Below are positions 56,928-64,000 of a stretch of DNA of 64,000 nucleotides, in pieces. Position 1 is the first letter of the stretch; every line of letters starts with the position of its first letter. Under the pieces are notes generated by a model. It was not told the origin of the DNA. It searched no databases and saw only the letters and a program-made list of their open reading frames with translations. Made by a program: the position numbers and the translations under genes. The DNA comes from Mesorhizobium sp. M1C.F.Ca.ET.210.01.1.1 (GTDB lineage Bacteria > Pseudomonadota > Alphaproteobacteria > Rhizobiales > Rhizobiaceae): assembly GCF_004791585.1 (NCBI RefSeq), contig NZ_SRUU01000002.1, forward strand, positions 1-64,000. The letters are read 5' to 3'.

Positions 56928-58100
56928 TCAGAGAGAGCGCCCGATCAGCAATTTCATGATCTCGTTGGTGCCACCGTAGATGCGCTGGACGCGGGCGTCG
57001 CGGTACATGCGGGCGATCGGATACTCATTCATGTAGCCATAGCCGCCATGCAGTTGAAGGCATTCGTCGACGACTTTGCCCTGCAGGTCGGAGAGCCAGT
57101 ACTTGGCCATCGAGGCCGTAACAGGATCGAGGCCGCTATCGATGTGGCGCGCGACGCAGTCATTGTAGAAGACACGGCCGATCGTGGCTTCGGTTTTCAA
57201 TTCGGCGAGCTTGAACTGGGTGTTCTGGAAATCGATGATCGCCTTGCCGAAGGCTTTGCGTTCCTTGACGTAGTCGATGGTCAGCGCCAGCGCCCGCTCG
57301 ATCATGGCAATGGCGCCGGTGCCGATCTGCAGCCGCTCCTGCGGCAGCTGCTGCATCAGCTGGACGAAGCCCTTGCCTTCCTCGTGGCCAAGCAGGTTGG
57401 ACGTCGGCACGCGGACGTCGTTGAAGAACAGCTCGGACGTGTCGTTGGCCTTCAGCCCGATCTTGTCGAGGTTGCGGCCGCGCTGGAAACCCTCGACCTC
57501 GTCGGTCTCGACGACGATCAGCGAGGTGCCCTTGGCGCCCTTTTCCGGATCGGTCTTGGTGACGACGATGATCAGATTGGCGAGCTGGCCGTTGGTGATG
57601 AAGGTCTTGGAGCCACTGATCTTGTAATGATTCCCGTCCTTCTCGGCGCGTGTCTTGACGCCCTGCAGGTCCGAGCCGGCGCCGGGCTCGGTCATGGCGA
57701 TGGCGCCGATCAGCTCGCCGGTCGCCAGCTTCGGCAGCCACTTCTGTTTCTGCTCCTCGGAGCCATAATGAAGGATGTAAGGGGCGACGATCGAGTTGTG
57801 CAGGCCGATGCCGAAACCGTCGACGCCGACATGGCCGATCGCCTCGATGATGGCACTCTCATGCGCGAAGGTGCCGCCCGAGCCGCCGTATTTTTCCGGC
57901 ATCGACGCACAGAGCAGTCCGGCGGCACCCGCCTTCAGCCAGCTCTCGCGGTCGAATATCTCGTTCTTCTCGAACTCGTCATAGCGCGGCGCGATCTCCT
58001 CCGACATGAAGCGCTGCGCCATGTCGTAGAGCATGCCGACGTCGTCCGCCGCCCAGGCGGGCTTCGGCAAGCCAAGAATTTCGGCTGGATTTGTCGCCAC
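56928..58100 (-). CDS. acyl-CoA dehydrogenase
   Basis: 390 residues from a GTG at 58100 with GGAGGA. FAD-binding signatures IGAIAMTEPGAGSDLQGVKT and ISGSKTFITNGQLANLIIVV; catalytic Glu in the C-terminal part near LQLHGGYGYMNEYPIARMYR and DARVQRIYGGTNEIMKLLIG. It introduces the 2,3-double bond of acyl-CoA and passes electrons to ETF. The sequence is of the medium/long-chain type, but chain length is not certain. It lies 31 bp upstream of fadA. Confidence 0.94.
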   Translation of the reverse strand: MATNPAEILGLPKPAWAADDVGMLYDMAQRFMSEEIAPRYDEFEKNEIFDRESWLKAGAAGLLCASMPEKYGGSGGTFAHESAIIEAIGHVGVDGFGIGLHNSIVAPYILHYGSEEQKQKWLPKLATGELIGAIAMTEPGAGSDLQGVKTRAEKDGNHYKISGSKTFITNGQLANLIIVVTKTDPEKGAKGTSLIVVETDEVEGFQRGRNLDKIGLKANDTSELFFNDVRVPTSNLLGHEEGKGFVQLMQQLPQERLQIGTGAIAMIERALALTIDYVKERKAFGKAIIDFQNTQFKLAELKTEATIGRVFYNDCVARHIDSGLDPVTASMAKYWLSDLQGKVVDECLQLHGGYGYMNEYPIARMYRDARVQRIYGGTNEIMKLLIGRSL

Positions 58101-58152
58101 GATTTCCTCCGCGTTCCGACAAGTGTGGGCCGGCGTTGCCGGCCCGCCAAAC

Positions 58153-59949
58153 CTAGAACGCTTCCGCCGGCAGCGCCATTAGCGTGTCCGCACCACTGGA
58201 AATGCGGGCAAGCCGCGTCGCCGTCTCCGGCATGACGCGCTCCATGAAGAAGCGCGCCGTTGTGAGCTTGTTGTCGTAGAACGACGCGGCCCCATTGGCG
58301 CCTTCCGCGAGCTTCGTGTGCGCGGCCTTGGCCATCTGGCCCCACATGTAGCCAAGCGCCACAAGGCCGAAGAGGTGCATGTAGTCGGTCGAGGCGGCAC
58401 CGGCATTGTCGGGCTTGGCCATGCCGTTCTGCATCAGCCACATGGTAGCCGCCTGCAGATCGTTGAGGCCCTTCTTCAGCGCCTTGGTGAACGGCGCCAT
58501 CTTCTCGTCAGTGCGGTTCTCCTCGCAGAACTCGCCGACCTCCTTGAAGAAGGACTGCACCGCGCGGCCGCCATTCTGCGCCAGCTTGCGGCCAACGAGG
58601 TCGAGCGCCTGGATGCCGTTGGCACCCTCATAGATCATCGCGATGCGGGCATCGCGCACGAACTGGCTCATGCCATGCTCTTCGATGTAGCCATGGCCGC
58701 CGAACACCTGCTGCGCCATCACCGCGTGATCAAAACCCTTGTCGGTGAGCACGCCCTTGACCACCGGCGTCAGCAAACCAGTGTAGTCGTCGGCCGCCTG
58801 GCGGTCCTTGTCGTCGCCGGCGCGATGGGCGACGTCCGACTTGATCGCCGTCCACAGCGCCAGCGCGCGGCCGGCCTCGTTGAACGCCTTCATGGTCATC
58901 AGCGAGCGGCGGATGTCGGGATGGACGATGATCGGGTCGGCCTTCTTGTCGGGCGCCTTGGCGCCGGAAAGCGAACGGCCCTGGAGGCGGTCCTTGGCGT
59001 AGGAAACGGCGTTCTGGTAGGCGATCTCCGAAATGGAAAGCCCCTGCAGGCCGACGCCGAGGCGCGCCTCGTTCATCATCGTGAACATGGCCTTCAGGCC
59101 GCCGTTCAATTCGCCGAGCAGCGTGCCCTCGGCCTCGTCATAGTTCATGACGCAGGTCGAATTGCCATGGATGCCCATCTTCTCCTCGATCGAGCCGCAC
59201 GACAGCGAATTCCTCTCACCCGGATTGCCCGAGCCGCCGAGCTTGAACTTCGGCACAATGAAGAGCGAGATGCCCTTGACGCCTACCGGCGCGCCCTCGG
59301 CGCGGGCCAACACCAGATGGACGATGTTGTCCGCCATGTCGTGCTCGCCGGCGGAGATGAAGATCTTCTGGCCGGAAATCCTGTAGGTGCCGTCGCCATT
59401 GGGCACCGCCTTGGTGCGCAGCAGGCCGAGGTCGGTGCCGCAATGCGGCTCGGTGAGGTTCATGGTGCCGGTCCAGGCACCCTCGATCAGCCTCGGCAGC
59501 CAGGCGGCCTTCTGCTCGTCGCTGCCGTGGGTGACGATGGCCGCGATCGCGCCCTGCGTCAGGCCGGGATACATCATCAGCGCCATGTTGGCCGAAACCA
59601 TGTATTCGGAGACCGCGGTGTGGACCGTGTAGGGCAGGCCCTGGCCGCCGAACTCGGCGGGTGCCGCGAGCCCCATCCAACCGCCCTCGCGATACTGGTC
59701 GAAGGCGTCCTTGAAGCCCTTCGGCGTCGTCACCGAGCCGTCGTCATGGCGCACGCAGCCTTCCATGTCGCCGACCCGGTTCAGCGGATGCATGACGTTT
59801 TCGGCAAGCTTGGCGCCTTCGGCGAGGATCGCTTCGACCACGTCGGGCGTGGCGTCGGAAAAGCCTGGAAGATTGGAATAGCGCTGATAGCCGAGCACGT
59901 CGTTGAGCACGAACAGCGTGTCCTGGACGGGCGCCCTGTAGATCGTCAT
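58153..59949 (-). CDS. long acyl-CoA dehydrogenase with C-terminal extension
   Basis: 598 residues from the ATG at 59949 (GGAGGAAGG before it). The family of about 600-residue enzymes has a conserved N-terminal lead ([20 protein letters not shown]), FAD motifs ([40 protein letters not shown]), the active-site region ([20 protein letters not shown]) and an added helical C-terminal domain. Substrate is probably a medium to long acyl-CoA, or a 3-methylmercaptopropionyl-CoA-like thioester as for DmdC-type relatives. First structural gene behind the MerR gene; an inverted repeat lies about 100 bp upstream. Confidence 0.93.
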   Translation of the reverse strand: MTIYRAPVQDTLFVLNDVLGYQRYSNLPGFSDATPDVVEAILAEGAKLAENVMHPLNRVGDMEGCVRHDDGSVTTPKGFKDAFDQYREGGWMGLAAPAEFGGQGLPYTVHTAVSEYMVSANMALMMYPGLTQGAIAAIVTHGSDEQKAAWLPRLIEGAWTGTMNLTEPHCGTDLGLLRTKAVPNGDGTYRISGQKIFISAGEHDMADNIVHLVLARAEGAPVGVKGISLFIVPKFKLGGSGNPGERNSLSCGSIEEKMGIHGNSTCVMNYDEAEGTLLGELNGGLKAMFTMMNEARLGVGLQGLSISEIAYQNAVSYAKDRLQGRSLSGAKAPDKKADPIIVHPDIRRSLMTMKAFNEAGRALALWTAIKSDVAHRAGDDKDRQAADDYTGLLTPVVKGVLTDKGFDHAVMAQQVFGGHGYIEEHGMSQFVRDARIAMIYEGANGIQALDLVGRKLAQNGGRAVQSFFKEVGEFCEENRTDEKMAPFTKALKKGLNDLQAATMWLMQNGMAKPDNAGAASTDYMHLFGLVALGYMWGQMAKAAHTKLAEGANGAASFYDNKLTTARFFMERVMPETATRLARISSGADTLMALPAEAF

Positions 59950-60046
59950 GCCTTCCTCCACCCTTGCGGTCCCGGCCCGCCAGCAAGTTCCCGATCCAGG
60001 TCCGGATGGGGAGGCCGAGCCAATGTCGACGCCCCGATAGCAAAAA

Positions 60047-60068
60047 TTGACGTTTGCGTAAACGTCAA
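60047..60068. promoter_or_regulatory. MerR-type operator candidate upstream of the acyl-CoA dehydrogenase operon
   Basis: TTGACGTTT-GCGT-AAACGTCAA is a perfect 9-4-9 inverted repeat 98 bases before the dehydrogenase ATG. Its right part TTTGCGTAAACGTCAA matches the site upstream of merR at 13 of 16 positions or better. Confidence 0.65.
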
Positions 60069-60116
60069 TCTTGTCGCAGCCAAAAAGATTTTTGGTGAGC
60101 ACACCGCAAGGGCAAC

Positions 60117-60151
60117 AAAAAAGCCGCGCGGCATGGCCACGCGGCTTTTTT
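60117..60151 (-). terminator. rho-independent terminator after merR
   Basis: AAAAAAGCCGCG-(TGGCCATGC)-CGCGGCTTTTTT as seen on the minus strand, 25 bases past the merR stop. It uncouples the regulator from the dehydrogenase operon. Confidence 0.85.
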
Positions 60152-60175
60152 GCTTTTTCGGAGGGTCGCGAACGA

Positions 60176-60637
60176 TCAGCCGGCGGCGCTTGCCTGCAGC
60201 GCAGCGCGTTCGGCTAGCATCCGGCGCACCGCCGTCATCGAATTGCTCAGCTCGTTGACAGCGTCCTCAATCAGCGCCCGCTGCTTCTGCAGGCGGGCGA
60301 GCTGCTTCTCCGACTTGTCGAGCGCCAGCCGCAACTGCTTGGTGTTGGAGCCGGTCGGATCGTAGAGATCCATCATCTGCTTGACGTCGCGCAGCGAGAA
60401 CCCGACCTTGCGGCCGAGCAGGATCAGCTTCAGCCGGGCCTTGTCGCGGCGCGTGTAGAGACGGGTCGAGCCGTCGCGCTTCGGATTGAGCAGGCCCTTG
60501 TCCTCATAGAAACGCAGCGTGCGCAAGGTCACGCCGTATTTCTTGGCCATCTCGCCGATGCGGACGAATTCCTCGCCGGCCTCGGCCGGTATGTCATTGC
60601 TATTGGCCGCGGCTTCGCCGGGCGAAACGAGTTTCAT
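60176..60637 (-). CDS. MerR-family transcriptional regulator of the fatty-acid operon
   Basis: 153 residues from the ATG at 60637. Mer[24 protein letters not shown] followed by [20 protein letters not shown] (about 24-63), then a coiled-coil dimer helix ([20 protein letters not shown]). No Cys-based metal site is seen, so the effector is not a metal. Relatives of this kind (LiuR-like) control branched-chain or fatty-acyl-CoA breakdown genes. Its own upstream region and that of the dehydrogenase share a motif, consistent with autoregulation and control of the cluster. Confidence 0.88.
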   Translation of the reverse strand: MKLVSPGEAAANSNDIPAEAGEEFVRIGEMAKKYGVTLRTLRFYEDKGLLNPKRDGSTRLYTRRDKARLKLILLGRKVGFSLRDVKQMMDLYDPTGSNTKQLRLALDKSEKQLARLQKQRALIEDAVNELSNSMTAVRRMLAERAALQASAAG

Positions 60638-60759
60638 GGTCACTGGCTTTCCCCTGATGGCGTCGCGGTCGCGGACCAAGCGTCGCCTGAGTGGAAGCGG
60701 GGGCGTGCTTCCAATCGTGGTTTCGACAAATCAATCGCAAGAGGCACGGCTTCGCACCT

Positions 60760-60775
60760 TTTACGTTTACGTCAA
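60760..60775. promoter_or_regulatory. MerR-type operator candidate upstream of merR
   Basis: TTTACGTTTACGTCAA, matching TTTGCGTAAACGTCAA of the dehydrogenase promoter. It lies about 123 bases before the merR ATG. Confidence 0.55.
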
Positions 60776-61088
60776 TTCTATATCGACAGCCGGCACCTGA
60801 CGCAAGGGCGTTGTCTCAACGGAACTTTATGCCGCACCTCAAAGGGCGGCCCAGGATTATGCGCGACTTCTTAAGCTTGGTTAACGTCTTGTTTACCACG
60901 TTGGGCGAAATGTGCGCATGTCGGTCACCCGTGTTTATCCTGTAGCGAATTTTTCACGGTCTTCGAAGCGTGGGTGAAAAACCCGGGAAGCCCGTCTTCC
61001 TCCGCAGCAGAGCCGCGCGGCCGCCTTCGTTCCCGGCACGACTTTGGGAAACCGGCCTCGGCCGGTCATTCTGAACACGGGCGCATCG
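60776..61088. promoter_or_regulatory. merR-podJ divergent region with CtrA-like motif
   Basis: About 450 bases separate the divergent merR and podJ genes. Besides the MerR motif, an AT-rich patch at 60871-60897 reads TTAAGCTTGGTTAACG and TTAACGTCTTGTTTACC; the second differs by one base from the CtrA consensus TTAA-N7-TTAAC. A stretch rich in CGGCCG follows. I see no gene. Confidence 0.45.
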
Positions 61089-64000
61089 ATGAACAGCAAG
61101 CGGTCTTATCTCGATACACTCAATGCCGGCAGGCAACGCCGGCCGCACACCTCGCTGGAGGAGCTGAACCGCTCGCTCGAAACGCTTGAGCAGCGGCTGG
61201 AACGGACCCGCACCGATACGCCCGAGCGCCCCGATCCGCGGCGACCGGCCGCCGAGCCACGCTATGCCGCCGCGCAGCCTTATGGGTCGCCCCGCTGGTA
61301 CGAGGACCCCTACACCACGCAGAGGGAGCAAAATCGGGGACAGCACAACCCGGCGCCCGCCGACTTCGGCCCCAACTACCAGGCCATCGCCCGCGACATC
61401 GACCGGGTGCGCGGGCAGGAGGACGGCGTCGCGATGGTGGGTAAGATTGCCGTCGAGCTGCGCGGCCTGCGCGAGGAGCTGCGCCACCAGATGACCGCCG
61501 GCCTGCAGCGCGAATTCGACGCGCTGCGCCAGGATATCGATCGCGCCATGCAGGCGAGCAGCCGGCATGGCGCTCCCGCCGACAAGAGCAGCGCCGAGCT
61601 CGGCCTCGAGTTCGAGCGGCTTTCCGGCGCCATCCACACGCTTGCCGAGAAAAGCGACGACCGCAGCGTGAACCTGCTGCGGCTGGAGCTGGAGCAGGTC
61701 AAGGCGGCACTCGACACGCTGGCGCGCGAGGAAAGCGTGCAAGCTGTCGACCAGAGCGTGCGTGCGGTCGATCGCCGCTGGGACGATTTCGATCGCCGCT
61801 GGAGCGCCTTCGAGGACCGCGTCGACGCCGACCAGCGCCAGCGCGCCGAAGGCCCCGGCCTTTCGGTCCTCACCGACCGGCTGGAGCAGATCAGCAGCGC
61901 GGTCAACAACCTGCCGCAGTCGCTGTCGCTCGCCTCGCTGGAGGAAAAGGTGCGCACCCTTGCCGGCGCGGTCGACCGTTTCGCCAGCCAGCAGACGATG
62001 CGCGGCGGCGAGACGCTTGCCATGATCGACGAGCGGCTGGACGAGATCTCGCGCGCCATCGTCGCCTCGACGGTGGCAGCGCAGGCCAATGCCTTCGATC
62101 CGGAAACCCTCGGCCGCATCGAGATGCGGATCGCCTCGCTGGCGCAGCAGATCGAGGAGGTCGCGCAGACGCGCCCCGGCGCCGAGGTCATCGACCGCCT
62201 CAACCTCCTGTCCAGCCGGGTGGACGAGCTCGCCGGACGCACCAACCTGCCGGAGCAGGCGATGGAGCGTCTGGGCAAGCAGATCGCCTTGATCACCGAC
62301 AGAATAGACCACGCGCCGGCAATGCCCGACGCCGACCACATCTTCCAGGGCCTGGAGCAGCGCTTCGACGCGCTGTCCAACCTGCTCGAGCGCCGCCAGG
62401 GCGATGCGATCGAGCAGGGCAACATGCTGTTCCGCGACCTCGAGCGGCGGCTAGACGAAGTGGCCGACAGGCTCGACCAGCGCGTGCGGCAGGACGACGG
62501 CGCCGGCATCATGGAGGCGATCGACGCGCGCTTCACCGCGCTTGCCAAGCACATCGAGACGCGCGCCCCCGATCCCGCCAGCGACATGGCGATCCGCGGC
62601 CTGGAAAGCCGTCTTGAGGACATTTCCAGCCGGCTGGAAATGTCTGCGGCGCAGGTCGCGGGCATCGACCCGGCCCTGATCCGCAGCCTGGAGACGCAGG
62701 TGACCGCCCTTTCGGCGCATCTTTCGAAGCCGAGCGCGCCGCTGCCCGAGTTCGAAGACATCAGCCCGCGCCTCAATGAGATCGAGAAGTCGCTGGCGGG
62801 CACACGCGATTCCATTCTCAGCGTCGCGCGCGAGGCGGCGGAGAACGCCGTCCGGTCGCTCGCCGAGTCGGGCTCCAGCACGGCTGCTTCCAACGCGGCC
62901 GCCGTGGGCGGCCTTGCCCAGGACCTGAAGACGCTCGAAGCGCTTACCCGCCGTTCCGACGAGCGCAATTCGCGAACCTTCGAGGCGATCCACGACACGC
63001 TGCTCAAGATCGTTGATCGGCTCGGCTCCCTGGAGGCCGACGAGCCCAGCGAAGCGGTCAGCGAACTGGTCGACCCGCAGCCGGGCGCCAGGCGAGCCGC
63101 CCGCGCCGGCAAGATCGCGGTGCAGGATGCGCCGTCGATGGATATCGACCAGCCATTGCCGTTGACCGGAGACATGGCCGATCTCGACGCGCGCGCCGCC
63201 TCCATCCTGCGCAACGAGCCGGTTTCGAAAAGCGAGCCGGTCGCACGGGGCGACCAGGTCACGCGTGGCGAGCTTAGCCCGCGCACGCCCGCTGAGGCCG
63301 CGGCAGCCGCCGCCATGGCGGCGCTCGGGTCGGACGCGATCGGCGAAAAGACCGGGAAGGCCGGCCGCAAGACGTCGATGTTCAGCGGGCTGGCGCGCGC
63401 CTTCAAGGGCAAGAAGGACGAGGACACGGCACCGCCTGCCGACTCGACACCGGCCGGCGACGTTCCGACCGTCGACATCGACGAACCGCTCGATCCCAAA
63501 GCGGCCAACCGGCCGCTGGAGCCGGGCTCCGGCGCGCCGGACCTCAACGCCATCATGAAGCGCGTGCGCGATGAGCGTGGCGGCCAGCCGGCCAAGCGCA
63601 GCGAGACCGACGCCGCCAAATCCGATTTCATCGCGGCCGCGCGCCGCGCGGCGCAGGCCGCCGCCGCGGAGGCCGACGCGCTGAAGCGGCAGTCGACGGT
63701 GACCGGTCCGGTGAAGGCGCTCAGAATCGGCGACCTGCTCAAGGCGCGGCGCAAGCCGATCCTGATGGCGGCCGCCGCGATCATGATGGCGCTGGCCGGC
63801 CTGCAGCTCGGCAAGGCCTTCTTCTCGGATCCGGCGCCGGTCGCCAGCAATGACGTCGCGCCGATCGTCTCCACGCAGACGGTCGACACCGCGTCGCTCA
63901 ATGCCGGCGTGCCCAAGGCCGACACGAACGCCGCGAAGCCCGAGAGCGCGCCGGGGCACGTCGTCAGGCAGGCCGAGCCCTTGAAGGATGACCCGGCGCC
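61089..64000 (+). CDS. podJ: PodJ-like polar localisation protein (partial, runs off the window)
   Basis: Open from the ATG at 61089 to the last base, 970 codons, no stop. N-terminal RSYLDTLNAGRQRRPHTSLE and LNRSLETLEQRLE are characteristic of rhizobial PodJ/peptidoglycan-binding-type proteins. Long coiled coils with repeats such as RLDEISRAI, RLEDISSRLE and RFDALSNLLERR fill residues about 30-650, then a Pro/Ala-rich linker. A single membrane helix (KPILMAAAAIMMALAGLQLG) sits near residues 889-908, so the rest would be periplasmic, normally Sel1 repeats and a peptidoglycan-binding domain beyond the window. It organises the old/new pole and cell division. Confidence 0.88.
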   Translation, partial: MNSKRSYLDTLNAGRQRRPHTSLEELNRSLETLEQRLERTRTDTPERPDPRRPAAEPRYAAAQPYGSPRWYEDPYTTQREQNRGQHNPAPADFGPNYQAIARDIDRVRGQEDGVAMVGKIAVELRGLREELRHQMTAGLQREFDALRQDIDRAMQASSRHGAPADKSSAELGLEFERLSGAIHTLAEKSDDRSVNLLRLELEQVKAALDTLAREESVQAVDQSVRAVDRRWDDFDRRWSAFEDRVDADQRQRAEGPGLSVLTDRLEQISSAVNNLPQSLSLASLEEKVRTLAGAVDRFASQQTMRGGETLAMIDERLDEISRAIVASTVAAQANAFDPETLGRIEMRIASLAQQIEEVAQTRPGAEVIDRLNLLSSRVDELAGRTNLPEQAMERLGKQIALITDRIDHAPAMPDADHIFQGLEQRFDALSNLLERRQGDAIEQGNMLFRDLERRLDEVADRLDQRVRQDDGAGIMEAIDARFTALAKHIETRAPDPASDMAIRGLESRLEDISSRLEMSAAQVAGIDPALIRSLETQVTALSAHLSKPSAPLPEFEDISPRLNEIEKSLAGTRDSILSVAREAAENAVRSLAESGSSTAASNAAAVGGLAQDLKTLEALTRRSDERNSRTFEAIHDTLLKIVDRLGSLEADEPSEAVSELVDPQPGARRAARAGKIAVQDAPSMDIDQPLPLTGDMADLDARAASILRNEPVSKSEPVARGDQVTRGELSPRTPAEAAAAAAMAALGSDAIGEKTGKAGRKTSMFSGLARAFKGKKDEDTAPPADSTPAGDVPTVDIDEPLDPKAANRPLEPGSGAPDLNAIMKRVRDERGGQPAKRSETDAAKSDFIAAARRAAQAAAAEADALKRQSTVTGPVKALRIGDLLKARRKPILMAAAAIMMALAGLQLGKAFFSDPAPVASNDVAPIVSTQTVDTASLNAGVPKADTNAAKPESAPGHVVRQAEPLKDDPA

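Noticed and set aside
61376..63959. Two very long reading frames on the minus strand (849 and 502 codons) opposite podJ
   Set aside because: They are Ser/Arg/Ala-rich shadows of the GC-rich podJ frame, which itself is open from 61089 to the window end and has coherent coiled-coil and membrane features.

Overview
The window is GC-rich, densely coding alphaproteobacterial chromosome, most likely from Mesorhizobium or a close relative in the Rhizobiales. Supporting markers are the end of a 5-aminolevulinate synthase (hemA), gbpR-chvE-gguAB(C), a SAM-II riboswitch in front of metZ, gcrA, a class I lysyl-tRNA synthetase, a two-domain dCTP deaminase and a podJ-type polarity gene. I found no phage, transposase, integrase or CRISPR array. 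Most of the window is core chromosome with a few accessory insertions.

Layout. 0-7.5 kb: hemA end, an aminotransferase, mscL, a large SLC5-transporter/histidine-kinase/receiver fusion, and a TetR regulator divergent from an O-methyltransferase. 7.5-14.3 kb: an MFS exporter, a NarL/LuxR response regulator (possible partner of the kinase), a DUF952 gene overlapping pyrD, a MATE exporter, a histone-deacetylase-fold enzyme and a small membrane protein. 14.4-16.9 kb: an overlapping glycosyltransferase/acyltransferase pair, tRNA-Gly(CCC) and a Tat-type Arg/Trp-rich small protein. 17-24 kb: the gbpR/chvE/gguABC sugar-uptake locus. 24-27.8 kb: an amino-acid binding protein, dcd, and riboswitch-controlled metZ.

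27.9-33.9 kb is a compact arabinoside-utilisation cassette: a GH51 arabinofuranosidase, an ABC sugar importer (binding protein and two permeases, no ATPase) and an ArsR-type regulator with an unrecognised C-terminal domain. Three intergenic regions of this cassette carry the same operator-like inverted repeat (6-7-6 architecture). 34-40.1 kb: a GT21-type glycosyltransferase, apaG, a hydrolase, hslO, argF and argD. 40.3-45.4 kb: gcrA with four GANTC sites upstream, corA, phoU, phoR and ppk2, with no pst genes and no phoB among them. 45.5-48 kb: a quorum-sensing set (LuxR, LuxI, crotonase-like enzyme) with a decayed tandem duplication of about 185 bp between luxR and luxI.

48-53.4 kb: a periplasmic binding protein, a TerB-like protein, lysS, a LexA-like S24 repressor followed by an SNase-like protein, and a thioesterase. 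53.4-60.7 kb: a fatty-acid beta-oxidation cluster (fadB-like, thiolase, two acyl-CoA dehydrogenases) headed by a MerR regulator; a shared 16-bp motif lies in front of the regulator and of the first dehydrogenase. The window ends inside a long podJ-like gene that runs off the right edge.

A repeat of about 100 bp with two nested hairpins occurs seven times between 2.2 and 26.4 kb. I saw no clear copy in the rest of the window. The strongest leads are the three-site ArsR regulon, the duplicated luxR-luxI junction with its altered crotonase, and the predicted switching structure of the metZ riboswitch leader.
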